Source: a virus
Direction: 5' to 3' (one strand)
DNA length: 25,325 bases
IMG/VR virus record: IMGVR_UViG_3300027763_000221
Span: 1-25,325 of that record
Under the pieces are notes generated by a model. That model was not told where the DNA came from. It ran no database searches and saw only the letters and a list, made by a program, of their open reading frames with translations. Below are positions 7,857 through 13,563 of the stretch, piece by piece; position 1 is the first letter of the stretch, and each line of letters starts with the position of its first letter. The translations under genes and the position numbers were made by a program.

Positions 7857-7893
7857 CGTTCGCTTGACGAACGAAAGCGTGTATGCTGACTCA
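7857..7893 (+). promoter_or_regulatory. P1: palindrome-operator promoter CGTTCG-N5-CGAACG-N8-TATGCT
   Basis: A perfect 17-bp dyad (arms 7857-7862 and 7868-7873) is followed after eight bases by TATGCT (7882-7887) and five bases later by an ATG (7893). With a 17-base spacer the -35 position (TTCGCT, 7859-7864) lies inside the dyad, so a protein bound there would directly block or replace -35 recognition. Two further promoters (12967 and 19024) share the dyad and its exact distance to the -10. It drives the operon starting at 7933. Confidence 0.75.
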
Positions 7894-7913
7894 TGTCGAA
7901 CAAAAGTCCGACA
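7894..7913 (+). promoter_or_regulatory. Leader hairpin TGTCG-N10-CGACA after P1
   Basis: A 5-bp stem with a 10-base loop lies just before the Shine-Dalgarno (AAAAGGGAG) of the 7933 gene. The leader of P2 has the same stem position and loop length with TGTCA/TGACA instead, a compensating change in one pair. An ATG at 7893 opens a 19-codon frame that overlaps the 7933 start and could be a leader peptide. Confidence 0.4.
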
Positions 7914-7932
7914 CTGAAAAGGGAGATTCAAA

Positions 7933-8292
7933 ATGAACGCAGTTATGTTTAGCGAAAGTCACAACACGTTGACAATTCCAACGACAGAAATTGAGCGCGA
8001 CGCGTTGTGGGCCAACTTGGCAATCATTGTCGCGCACGCCAACAACAACGGCGGCAACGCCGCAGGCTGTTCTGCAATTATCCACGCACTTGAGGCAACG
8101 CGCCATGCAACAGTTGATCTTGACGTTGTTCTTTCACGCACAATGTTGCAGTGGGCGTGCAAAGAAGCGCGCCGCTACGTGAAGGTGCGCACCTCATTCG
8201 ACCTAGCCGCCACCGCGGGACACTCTGTTGAGAATCGTATTATCACTTGTTTCAACAACGCAGGTCTTGACGACGAAGGACGTGCGCTCTAA
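7933..8292 (+). CDS. Hypothetical protein, first gene of P1 operon
   Basis: 119 residues from an ATG with the strong Shine-Dalgarno AAAAGGGAG. The protein is mostly helical, with 'RDALWANLAIIVAHANNNGGNAAGCSAIIHALEA' in the first half and a Lys/Arg-containing middle. No catalytic motif, membrane segment or known domain is recognised. As first gene after the regulated P1 promoter it is probably expressed early and strongly; its role is unknown. Confidence 0.65.
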   Translation: MNAVMFSESHNTLTIPTTEIERDALWANLAIIVAHANNNGGNAAGCSAIIHALEATRHATVDLDVVLSRTMLQWACKEARRYVKVRTSFDLAATAGHSVENRIITCFNNAGLDDEGRAL

Positions 8293-8447
8293 TGAACAAG
8301 ACGTTCGACACAATGAACAATCGCGAAAAGTCGTTGCACTGTGCGCGCGTCGGTGACCGTCTGACGCGTATGGGCGACAAAGAAGGCGCAGACCGTTTCT
8401 ACCGGTTCGCCGTCGAATACATTCTTCAAGACAAGGCGGCGAACTAA
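8292..8447 (+). CDS. Hypothetical small charged protein (51 aa)
   Basis: The ATG overlaps the previous stop (TAATG) and the stop overlaps the next ATG in the same way. The 51 residues ('NNREKSLHCARVGDRL', 'GDKEGADRFYRFAVEYIL') form two likely amphipathic helices. The tight two-sided coupling is the main evidence that it is real. No family is recognised. Confidence 0.6.
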   Translation: MNKTFDTMNNREKSLHCARVGDRLTRMGDKEGADRFYRFAVEYILQDKAAN

Positions 8448-8653
8448 TGAACGCCGTTGAAGAAATCAAGTGGTGGAAGATTGGCGCGCGCGAATGGTAC
8501 AGCGATTGCGGCGACTTCGTAATTCAGGATTCGCCAACGGGGTACTTCTTGATTGCGTACGACGAAGACTTTGCACGCCCGTACGTTGTGTGCGACGTAG
8601 CGACAATTGACAAAGCAAAACTGAAGGCGACAATTCTGAAGGCGGGTGAGTAA
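8447..8653 (+). CDS. Hypothetical protein (68 aa)
   Basis: Coupled by TAATG overlaps on both sides. The sequence has 'KWWKIGAREWYSDCGDFVIQDSPTGYFLIAYD', a compact alpha/beta small domain with many aromatics, then a helical Lys-rich end. No zinc pairs, membrane segment or catalytic motif is seen. Function unknown. Confidence 0.6.
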   Translation: MNAVEEIKWWKIGAREWYSDCGDFVIQDSPTGYFLIAYDEDFARPYVVCDVATIDKAKLKATILKAGE

Positions 8654-9087
8654 TGAAGTGCAACTGTCAAACGTTCACGTTGCTTGACGACTACGCGAAC
8701 ACGGTGCGAATGAACAACATTGCACACACGATCAAGTCGTGCTTGCCCGAATTGCCGTACGTGTACTGCACCTGCAGAACGTTCTTGCTTGACGGCGACA
8801 ACAAGTGGATCGAAGACGACAACGGCGTTTTTCACACAGCCGAATCGTGCGTTCACGAACACAGCATTGTGAACAATCTGTTCGACTACACGTGCAGTTG
8901 CGGTCAGTTCTTCCCTGCGAATTTTGCAATGACGCTGACGCTGACTGCTGAAGCGTGGCAACGCGTACGCGCAATGATTGTGTGCGACGTAATGCTTTCG
9001 CCCTACGACGATACTTCAAAGCGACTTGACAGCGTTGTTGACGACATTGACCAACTGATCAACTTTGACGAAAGTGAACTGATATGA
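8653..9087 (+). CDS. Cys-rich hypothetical protein, putative zinc binding
   Basis: 144 residues with three CxC pairs: 'KCNCQTF' at the N-terminus, 'VYCTCRTFLLDG' near 40 and 'DYTCSCGQFF' near 80, plus 'SCVHEH' between the last two. Spacing suggests two repeated half-sites ('Y-C-C-x-F') that could hold zinc. The C-terminal third is acidic and helical. The start overlaps the preceding stop and the TGA overlaps an ATG at 9084 that opens only 11 codons (see the duplication at 9072). Function unknown. Confidence 0.6.
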   Translation: MKCNCQTFTLLDDYANTVRMNNIAHTIKSCLPELPYVYCTCRTFLLDGDNKWIEDDNGVFHTAESCVHEHSIVNNLFDYTCSCGQFFPANFAMTLTLTAEAWQRVRAMIVCDVMLSPYDDTSKRLDSVVDDIDQLINFDESELI

Positions 9088-9130
9088 GTACAACACAGCG
9101 ATTGAAGCAAGTGAACTGATATGAGTACAC
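9072..9130 (+). repeat. 37-bp-spaced duplication of a gene start
   Basis: A 21-base block containing GTGAACTGATATGAGTAC occurs at 9072-9092 and again at 9109-9129, with related flanking bases (CACAGC against GACAGC). The first copy gives the overlapping ATG at 9084 an 11-codon frame ending at 9119; the second supplies the ATG (9121) of the real downstream gene. It looks like a local tandem duplication of the junction. Confidence 0.7.
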
Positions 9131-9390
9131 GACAGCAACTACTGACCGACTACGACTTCACAGCAGTTGAAGTCAACGAAGATTCAGGCACGTGGAAAAC
9201 ACGCGGCGCGCACAAAGAACAGTGGGTTGAACTGCTCGTTCGATTTCAGTACGAAGACTACGAACACGAAGTCACGGTTTTGCTTGAAGACGAATACTTC
9301 ACGCGCAACCTGATTGAACTGAAGTCGTACGACGACACAACGTTGCGTTCGATTTTGAACGTATGGACTTTCAAGGGCGAAGGGGGGTGA
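9121..9390 (+). CDS. Hypothetical acidic protein (89 aa)
   Basis: 89 residues, acidic, with 'FTAVEVNEDSGTWKTRGAHKEQWVELLVRFQYEDYEHEVTVLLED', a likely small beta-sheet, then one helix. It starts at the ATG in the second copy of a duplicated junction; the first copy makes an 11-codon frame that ends one base before it. Its stop overlaps the next GTG (GTGA). No family recognised. Confidence 0.6.
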   Translation: MSTRQQLLTDYDFTAVEVNEDSGTWKTRGAHKEQWVELLVRFQYEDYEHEVTVLLEDEYFTRNLIELKSYDDTTLRSILNVWTFKGEGG

Positions 9391-9599
9391 GAAAAATTAC
9401 AGAACAACGACATTTGTACGCGCTGAAGAATGCCGAACTGAACGGCAAACTTGTTGACACGTTGACTGAACTACGCAGTGAAGGCAAGTCGCTTGCACAG
9501 ATAGCAAAGCAACTGTCAGCAGTCGGCACGCGTGTCGCAAAGACCACAGTTTTTGAGTGGGTGCAACAGCAAGAATCAAACGCAGTATCAACCAACTAG
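9387..9599 (+). CDS. Helix-turn-helix DNA-binding protein (Hin/resolvase-like HTH)
   Basis: 70 residues from the GTG at 9387, which overlaps the previous stop and follows a strong AAGGGG Shine-Dalgarno; an ATG at 9363 in the same frame lies inside the upstream gene and is less likely. Residues about 24-58 read as a helix-turn-helix: 'LRSEGKSLAQIAKQLSAVGTRVAKTTVFEWVQQ', similar to recombinase or transposase HTH segments. No catalytic domain is attached, so this is a small stand-alone DNA-binding protein, possibly regulatory for the P1 operon. Confidence 0.6.
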   Translation: MRKITEQRHLYALKNAELNGKLVDTLTELRSEGKSLAQIAKQLSAVGTRVAKTTVFEWVQQQESNAVSTN

Positions 9600-9617
9600 A
9601 AAAGGGAGAAATCCAAA

Positions 9618-10169
9618 ATGGCATTCAACTTGAATGAGTACGAACCCGTTGAAACACGTATTGCGCGTTTCTACGATCAACACCCGAACGGGCGCATTAT
9701 CACTGACCTTGTGTTTCACGACGAAACACGTTTCATTGTGAAATCGTTTCTGTTCACAACTGCTGAAGCGTGCGAACCGCTTGCAACGGGCTACGCCGAA
9801 GAACGCGTTGACAACAACCCGAAGCGCGTGAACTTTGCGTCAGCGTTGGAGAACTGCGAAACGTCTTCAATCGGGCGCGCGCTCGCGAACGCAAACTTTG
9901 CGCCGCGCGGTCAGCGTCCGTCACGTGAAGAAATGCAGAAGGTTCAGCGCGCAACGTCAACGCAAGTTGTCAGCACGCCGCTGTCGAATCTGAAGTCACG
10001 TCTTGCCGCGTACAGTGACAACGCTGAAGTGCGCAAGGCAATCGTCACGTCTGCTGTCGATCGTGAACTAGGTTCACTGAACGAATTGACAGAAGAAGAA
10101 ATCACCGCAGTCGGCAACGCGCTTGAAGCGCGCATTGCTGGCGAAGCACCGTTTGTTGAAGTCAACTAG
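9618..10169 (+). CDS. ERF-like single-strand annealing protein
   Basis: 183 residues from an ATG with Shine-Dalgarno AAAAGGGAG. It starts 'YEPVETRIARFYDQHPNGRIITDLV', followed by a beta-strand block, 'ATGYAEERV', and then 'SALENCETSSIGRALANANF', the region characteristic of ERF-superfamily recombinases and related actinophage proteins ('ENaeTSAIGRALA'). The C-terminal 60 residues are helical and probably regulatory or protein-binding. ERF proteins pair complementary single strands, working with a 5'-3' exonuclease (the YqaJ-type enzyme at 14930) and SSB (the next gene). The neighbourhood fits. A less specific ssDNA-binding protein is the alternative. Confidence 0.65.
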   Translation: MAFNLNEYEPVETRIARFYDQHPNGRIITDLVFHDETRFIVKSFLFTTAEACEPLATGYAEERVDNNPKRVNFASALENCETSSIGRALANANFAPRGQRPSREEMQKVQRATSTQVVSTPLSNLKSRLAAYSDNAEVRKAIVTSAVDRELGSLNELTEEEITAVGNALEARIAGEAPFVEVN

Positions 10170-10186
10170 AAAGCAAGGCAAAGAAA

Positions 10187-10600
10187 ATGAACACAACAAC
10201 ACAAACAGGCAACGTCACACGCGATCCCGAATTGAAGTTTCTTCAGAACGGGCAAGCAAGTGCGCGCTTTTCAATTGCAGTGAACCGACGCTGGCAGAAC
10301 AAGCAAACGCAAGAGTGGGAAGAAAAGGTTTCGTACTTCGACATTCAGGCGTACGGCGCGTTGGCAGAAAACGTTGCGAACAGTGTGACGCGTGGTACGC
10401 GAATCACTGTCACGGGACAACTTGAACAGCGTTCGTGGGAGACACCCGAAGGCGACAAGCGTTCAGTCGTTGAGATCAAGGCTGAAGACGTTGGCGTTTC
10501 GCTCGCGTACGCAACTGCTGTTGTGACGAAGATTGAAGCGACTGCAAACAAGAAGTCATTCACGCCGCGCAATGCGCCTGAAGAAGACTTTGCGTTCTAA
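10187..10600 (+). CDS. ssb: Single-stranded DNA-binding protein
   Basis: 137 residues with the OB-fold order of bacterial SSB: 'TGNVTRDPELKFLQNGQASARFSIAVNRRW', 'VSYFDIQAYGALAENVANSVTRGTRITVTGQLEQRSWETPEGDKRSVVEIKAEDVG', then a short linker and an acidic-hydrophobic tip 'EEDFAF' like the DDDIPF tail that recruits host replication and repair proteins. The linker is shorter than in cellular SSB, as usual for phage. It follows the ERF-like gene and overlaps the next start (TAATG). It coats single-stranded DNA during replication and recombination. Confidence 0.9.
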   Translation: MNTTTQTGNVTRDPELKFLQNGQASARFSIAVNRRWQNKQTQEWEEKVSYFDIQAYGALAENVANSVTRGTRITVTGQLEQRSWETPEGDKRSVVEIKAEDVGVSLAYATAVVTKIEATANKKSFTPRNAPEEDFAF

Positions 10601-10875
10601 TGCAGTTCTGTGACGCAGTGCAAAGCGTGATTGACACTTACAGAACGCAGTACGCCGAAGTTGTTTTTGAACCTGACCGCTACGCAAGCGTGTTTGGCGA
10701 CCAAGCAGAAGTGCCTGACGCGGGTTGGTCAATCGCAGAAATGTCTGACAATGAAGTCGTACAAATTGCGTTGCTCGATTTCATCAGCCGTCTTGTGAAG
10801 GCTGAAGAAGTGATTGAAGTTCAACACAAGGCAATATCAACACAACCGAATCGCGCAACACGGCGCAAGAAGTAA
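10600..10875 (+). CDS. Hypothetical acidic helical protein
   Basis: 91 residues, coupled to ssb by TAATG overlap. It is mostly helical and acidic with a basic end ('QPNRATRRKK'). The 'DNEVVQIALLDFISRLVKAEEVIEV' segment suggests a coiled coil. It is the last gene before the strong hairpin at 10883, so it closes the P1 operon. No family recognised. Confidence 0.6.
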   Translation: MQFCDAVQSVIDTYRTQYAEVVFEPDRYASVFGDQAEVPDAGWSIAEMSDNEVVQIALLDFISRLVKAEEVIEVQHKAISTQPNRATRRKK

Positions 10876-10882
10876 TCAACGA

Positions 10883-10919
10883 TCAGCGCGCGTGTCGTGA
10901 GTATCGGCACGCGCGCTGA
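10883..10919 (+). terminator. Strong hairpin at end of P1 operon (probable terminator)
   Basis: Perfect 12-bp arms (10883-10894 and 10908-10919, TCAGCGCGCGTG and its complement), extended inward by three more pairs (one G-U) to a 7-base loop. It lies in the 61-base gap between the P1 operon and the membrane protein gene. There is no T-run after it, as is common for actinobacterial terminators, so termination or RNA stabilisation are both possible. Confidence 0.6.
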
Positions 10920-10936
10920 CTTTACAAAGGGGAATT

Positions 10937-11191
10937 ATGAACTATCTACAAGCAAGAACACTGAACCGTCGTGTGTCGTTCGTGACGGGCGCAATCGTTT
11001 GTCAACTGATAACCGTTGACGGAACGCAACGTCATCAACGCTTGACGTTCGTGCTGTTTGAAAGTTGGGTGATAGGCGCGCTGACGTGTATGACTGTGTT
11101 CGCAGTTATGCACCGCGTTGTCGCAGTACGCTTTCAACGTGCAGAACAAAGACGCAGATTGGAAGCGATACGCCGCCTGTCGCAACGCTGA
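10937..11191 (+). CDS. Small membrane protein
   Basis: 84 residues from an ATG with Shine-Dalgarno AAAGGGG. One clear hydrophobic segment at about residues 40-66 ('FESWVIGALTCMTVFAVMHRVVAV') is followed by a strongly basic cytosolic-type tail ('RFQRAEQRRRLEAIRRLSQR'). The last 53 bases overlap the WhiB gene in another frame, and that gene's -10 box lies inside this one. Function unknown; no holin signature beyond size. Confidence 0.55.
   Translation: MNYLQARTLNRRVSFVTGAIVCQLITVDGTQRHQRLTFVLFESWVIGALTCMTVFAVMHRVVAVRFQRAEQRRRLEAIRRLSQR
11127..11138 (+). promoter_or_regulatory. Leaderless -10 box TACGCT-N6-GTG for WhiB
   Basis: TACGCT (11127-11132) is exactly six bases before the GTG at 11139, inside the upstream membrane protein gene. 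The same hexamer and spacing occur before the HslV-like gene at 19867. There is no Shine-Dalgarno at this GTG, so this box decides the start. Confidence 0.55.
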
Positions 11192-11387
11192 CCTTGCCGC
11201 GTACTTTGCACCTGCGCAACAAATAGAATCTTCAGTCTTTGCAACGTGTGACAGTTGTGCCGTTCGATTGTTGTGCTTGCAGTTCGCCCTTGACAATCAA
11301 CTTGACTACGGGGTGTACGGCGGTATGACGGGACGACAACGCGTTGCACTACGCAAGAAACAACACAACAAACGAAAAGGGAATTGA
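11139..11387 (+). CDS. WhiB-family iron-sulfur transcriptional regulator
   Basis: 82 residues from the GTG at 11139. Four cysteines (Cys14, Cys37, Cys40, Cys46) give the WhiB spacing C-x22-C-x2-C-x5-C that binds a [4Fe-4S] cluster. 'DADWKRYAAC' precedes the first, and 'DYGVYGGMTGRQR' is the conserved G[VI]WGG turn with Tyr for Trp, followed by a basic DNA-contacting tail ('RKKQHNKRKGN'). WhiB proteins are confined to Actinobacteria and their phages and bind the housekeeping sigma factor to alter transcription. The start is chosen by the TACGCT-N6-GTG box; a TTG at 11118 would add seven residues. A one-base gap separates it from the initiator gene. Confidence 0.88.
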   Translation: MQNKDADWKRYAACRNADLAAYFAPAQQIESSVFATCDSCAVRLLCLQFALDNQLDYGVYGGMTGRQRVALRKKQHNKRKGN

Positions 11388-11388
11388 C

Positions 11389-11889
11389 GTGTCAATCAAA
11401 GTTATGAATCACGTATGGAAGTTGCAACTTGCACCTCACCTGAAGTACACAGCACTTGCGCTTGCTGATCACGCGCACGACGACGGCACTGAAGCGCGCC
11501 CGTCGCAAGACTTCTTGGCTGAGAAGACGGGCATTTCAGTTCGACAGATACGACGCAACTTGAAAGAACTTCTTGAACACGGGGTCATCAAAGTTCAGCG
11601 ACCTGCAGGACGCAACCGCGCGACGTGCTACGAATTCATTTGGGCGGACACTCACGTCCCCCCATTGAACGAGAATGGGCGGACACTTGGGCGGACATAT
11701 GCGACACTTGGGCGGACATATGCGACACAATGGGCGGACGCCCACGACCCCCTAAACATTAGAACCGTTATTGAAAACAAAAACACGCCGTCAACAAGTG
11801 ACGACGAAACGACAATTTCAATTTCTGATCCTCGGGAAGAAGTGCGCAAGGCGCGCGAACTGTTAGCGCAACAAAGGCGGAACCGATAG
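11389..11889 (+). CDS. Winged-helix replication-initiator-like protein with internal iterons
   Basis: 166 residues from the GTG at 11389, which has AAAAGGGA six bases upstream; a longer frame from 11344 overlaps WhiB. Residues about 8-85 are a helix-turn-helix/winged-helix domain ('LKYTALALADHAHDDGTEARPSQDFLAEKTGISVRQIRRNLKELLEHGVI'), like lambda O N-terminal and HTH_36 proteins. The middle ('WADTH', 'GRTLGRTYATLGRTYAT', 'WADAHD') is encoded by five GGGCGGAC repeats, then a low-complexity acidic linker and a basic helix ('REEVRKARELLAQQRRNR'). Lambda-type initiators carry their origin inside the gene, so this is probably the phage replication initiator. No helicase or helicase loader is visible next to it. 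Confidence 0.65.
   Translation: MSIKVMNHVWKLQLAPHLKYTALALADHAHDDGTEARPSQDFLAEKTGISVRQIRRNLKELLEHGVIKVQRPAGRNRATCYEFIWADTHVPPLNENGRTLGRTYATLGRTYATQWADAHDPLNIRTVIENKNTPSTSDDETTISISDPREEVRKARELLAQQRRNR
11642..11739 (+). repeat. Iteron array, candidate origin of replication
   Basis: GGGCGGAC occurs five times on the + strand: 11642, 11677, 11689, 11710 and 11732. Four are TGGGCGGACA and the fifth has G in the last place. Copies 3-5 are 21 and 22 bases apart, about two helical turns; copies 2-3 are 12 apart. An A/T-rich stretch (11753-11788) follows directly, as an unwinding region would. The array lies inside an initiator-like gene, the same design as lambda ori in gene O. Confidence 0.6.
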
Positions 11890-11898
11890 CCTGACTAC
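11887..11898 (+). promoter_or_regulatory. Leaderless -10 box TAGCCT-N6-GTG
   Basis: TAGCCT (11887-11892) starts at the stop of the initiator gene and is exactly six bases before the GTG at 11899. The 12-base string ACCGATAGCCTG around it recurs identically before terS (21766-21777 region). No Shine-Dalgarno is properly placed. Confidence 0.5.
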
Positions 11899-12237
11899 GT
11901 GTACGCAGACTTGACTGACGTGTTGATCGAACTTCACCGCTTTCAAATGTCTGTGTCGCTGAAGACGTTGGAGCCTGATCAACTTTCGATTGAACCGGGG
12001 ACTACCGACGAAGACTTGATTCACGCGCTTGAACATTTCTTTCACGACCTACGCGAGATACTTCCGGGGATTTGTGAATCGTGTCAGTTGTGGTCACCGA
12101 AAAGAACAGTCGCGTATTGGGGTCACGAACCTTTGTTTTGTCACTTGTGCCTAGACCAAATACTTGACTACTTGAACGAAACGCAGAACTACCCCGCAGT
12201 GTTAGTACCTGATCGTTATGAAGCGTACGCCGATTAG
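11899..12237 (+). CDS. Zinc-ribbon hypothetical protein (112 aa)
   Basis: 112 residues. The N-terminal half is helical ('LTDVLIELHRFQMSVSLKTL', then an acidic 'DEDLIHALEHFFHDLREIL'). The C-terminal half has two CxxC pairs, 'GICESCQLW' and 'FCHLCLDQIL', about 20 residues apart, a zinc-ribbon arrangement. The GTG start fits the TAGCCT-N6 box. The end overlaps the HNH gene by 20 bases. A DNA- or protein-binding accessory of replication is possible but not shown. Confidence 0.6.
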   Translation: MYADLTDVLIELHRFQMSVSLKTLEPDQLSIEPGTTDEDLIHALEHFFHDLREILPGICESCQLWSPKRTVAYWGHEPLFCHLCLDQILDYLNETQNYPAVLVPDRYEAYAD

Positions 12238-12586
12238 TCGCAAGACGCGGTTGCAACCCGTGTCAGCGAAACGACGTGCGCAAGCCCCCGCGAGAATGGC
12301 GACGCGCAACGAAGTCTTTGAACGCGCCGCTGGTATCTGTGAAGCACGAACAGAACGTTGCACGTACTTCGGGTGTGACGTTCACGAAATCAAAACGCGC
12401 GCACGTGGCGGTTCGATCACAGACGAACGCAACTGTTTGTTGTTGTGCCGCGAATGCCACAGCAAAATCACAGTCGAAGTTTCGTTTGCAACTCAACACG
12501 GGTTCATTGTGAGTACGTACGCAACTGCTGAAGACTTGATTGACGCTGAAGAACGTCGTCGTGCGTATCGGCGCAACCGTGGCTAA
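12218..12586 (+). CDS. HNH endonuclease
   Basis: 122 residues, with a basic N-terminus ('MKRTPISRKTRL') as in many stand-alone phage HNH proteins. The core runs 'AAGICEARTERCTYFGCDVHEIKTRARGG', 'ITDERNCLLLCRECHSKI': Cys41 and Cys77/Cys80 as structural zinc ligands, His56 followed by E-I-K as the first catalytic His position, Asn72 and His81 completing H-N-H. Here it sits between a zinc-ribbon protein and a VRR-NUC nuclease, not next to terminase, so a replication or recombination role is likelier than packaging. Coupled by overlap on both sides. Confidence 0.8.
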   Translation: MKRTPISRKTRLQPVSAKRRAQAPARMATRNEVFERAAGICEARTERCTYFGCDVHEIKTRARGGSITDERNCLLLCRECHSKITVEVSFATQHGFIVSTYATAEDLIDAEERRRAYRRNRG

Positions 12587-12920
12587 GAAGAAGCAACTGA
12601 CGTTGCTGACGACTGACCAACTTGTTGCGCTTGAACTTGAACGTGACTTTCAACAACGCGTTGTCGAAGTCGCGAGACTGAAAGGCTGGCTGGTCTATTC
12701 AGTTCCCGACAGCAGGCGTGCGACGCTCGCGGGCTACCCCGATTTGACGTTGGTCAGAAAGCGCGACAAACGCTTGATCTTCGCTGAACTGAAGCGTGAG
12801 AAAGGACGGGTCAGTTCTGCACAGCAAGACGTTTTGAACGCCCTAGAAACGATTGTGGGCGTGTCTGTGTACGTTTGGCGACCTTCGCACTGGCAGTCAA
12901 TACTTGACATTTTGACATAA
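12579..12920 (+). CDS. VRR-NUC nuclease (Holliday-junction-resolvase-like)
   Basis: 113 residues from the GTG at 12579, overlapping the HNH stop; the longer frame from 12540 runs deep into the HNH gene and has only a TTG. The PD-(D/E)xK core of VRR-NUC is plain: 'ERDFQQRVVEVARLKGWLVY' with the helix Glu/Gln, 'AGYPDLTLVR' (Asp55), 'LIFAELKREKG' (Glu70, Lys72) and 'SSAQQDVLNAL'. Phage members of this size are structure-specific endonucleases that resolve branched DNA before packaging. It closes the block ahead of promoter P2. Confidence 0.82.
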   Translation: MAKKKQLTLLTTDQLVALELERDFQQRVVEVARLKGWLVYSVPDSRRATLAGYPDLTLVRKRDKRLIFAELKREKGRVSSAQQDVLNALETIVGVSVYVWRPSHWQSILDILT

Positions 12921-12921
12921 A

Positions 12922-12940
12922 TGCAATTTCTTGCAGTTTT
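12922..12940 (+). terminator. Weak hairpin with T-stretch after VRR-NUC gene
   Basis: TGCAA (12922-12926), loop TTTC, TTGCA (12931-12935), then GTTTT. The 5-bp stem is short for an intrinsic terminator, but it lies directly after a stop and before a promoter. Confidence 0.3.
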
Positions 12941-12966
12941 GTGCGGGAAATAAAACTTTGCAAAAG

Positions 12967-13003
12967 CGTTCGCGCGACGAACGAAATACCGTATGCTGAC
13001 GTA
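12967..13003 (+). promoter_or_regulatory. P2: palindrome-operator promoter CGTTCG-N5-CGAACG-N8-TATGCT
   Basis: Dyad arms 12967-12972 and 12978-12983, eight bases, then TATGCT (12992-12997) and an ATG five bases on (13003). The geometry is identical to P1. The downstream leader is also nearly the same, ending in AAAAAGGGAGATTCAAA before the ATG at 13043. P1 and P2 clearly descend from one duplicated control element. P2 reads into the long operon 13043-18768. Confidence 0.78.
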
Positions 13004-13023
13004 TGTCAAGCAAACGCCTGACA
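13004..13023 (+). promoter_or_regulatory. Leader hairpin TGTCA-N10-TGACA after P2
   Basis: 5-bp stem and 10-base loop at the same place as in the P1 leader. The last stem pair is A-T here and G-C there, a covarying pair that hints at selection on the structure or on a DNA dyad. The ATG at 13003 opens a 22-codon frame overlapping the 13043 start. Confidence 0.4.
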
Positions 13024-13042
13024 CGAAAAAGGGAGATTCAAA

Positions 13043-13255
13043 ATGAACAAGACAATCACAGTCGAAATTGAAGTTGGCTATTCAATGCTAGAGCAACTGA
13101 ACAAAGTGCTTGAAGTGTTGAACGCAGTGCAGTCGTCAATGCCAACGTGGGCAATCGAACAGTTGCAACAGGTAGTCGAACACAACTTGACCTGCGACGG
13201 CACTTGCGGATACCGCGACTGCACGCAGTCGAAGAATGCAAAGGCGGGCAACTAA
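13043..13255 (+). CDS. Hypothetical protein, first gene of P2 operon (70 aa)
   Basis: 70 residues from an ATG with AAAAAGGGAG. It has an N-terminal beta strand ('KTITVEIEVGY'), a long helix ('LEQLNKVLEVLNAVQSSMPTWAIEQLQQVVEHNL') and a Cys-containing end ('TCDGTCGYRDCTQ'), where C-x3-C-x4-C could bind metal. No similarity to the first gene of the P1 operon is seen despite the shared leader. Function unknown. Confidence 0.6.
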   Translation: MNKTITVEIEVGYSMLEQLNKVLEVLNAVQSSMPTWAIEQLQQVVEHNLTCDGTCGYRDCTQSKNAKAGN

Positions 13256-13563
13256 TGAAGTCGCTACAAGCACAAGAAGTCGGACTTTGGGAGTTCGGCA
13301 CAGGCATTCGTGTTTCGAATCGTTTCAAGTTTCAAGAAATGAACAACTTGAACTTGACCGTGATTGACCGTTTGACAAAGAAGCCCGTTTCGTACTTGTT
13401 TCGTTTTGAAGTCACTGAAATGGAATCAGGCAATTTCATTTTGACAACGTGCGCGTCAAGCAAGAACGCGTCACGCCACCGCAAGTTCGACACAGCAGGC
13501 GAAGCAGTCGCAGTTGGCTACGCGTGGTTGAATCGTCGTTTCGTTGTGAAGCAGGTCAACTAA
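13255..13563 (+). CDS. Hypothetical protein (102 aa)
   Basis: The start is taken as the ATG at 13255 in the TAATG overlap; the frame extends upstream to 13147, but that part lies in the preceding gene. The protein is alpha/beta with 'LTVIDRLTKKPVSYLFRFEVTEMESGNFILTTCASSKNASRHRKFDTAGEAVAVGYAWL', a texture seen in small phage proteins of unknown role. Ends in a TAATG overlap with the next gene. Confidence 0.6.
   Translation: MKSLQAQEVGLWEFGTGIRVSNRFKFQEMNNLNLTVIDRLTKKPVSYLFRFEVTEMESGNFILTTCASSKNASRHRKFDTAGEAVAVGYAWLNRRFVVKQVN

Noticed and set aside
7857-7873. P1-P3 dyads as LexA/SOS boxes
   Set aside because: The arms are GTTCG...CGAAC, the reverse order of CGAAC-N4-GTTCG, with five rather than four spacer bases.
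11642-11739. GGGCGGAC repeats as a CRISPR array
   Set aside because: The repeats are only 8-10 bases, irregularly spaced at 12-35 bases, and lie in frame within a gene; there are no cas genes.
12540-12578. N-terminal extension of the VRR-NUC gene
   Set aside because: It uses a TTG and overlaps the HNH gene; the GTG at 12579 begins just before the conserved domain.
13147-13254. N-terminal extension of the 13255 gene
   Set aside because: It lies wholly inside the preceding gene, while an ATG in the TAATG overlap fits the coupling used throughout the operon.
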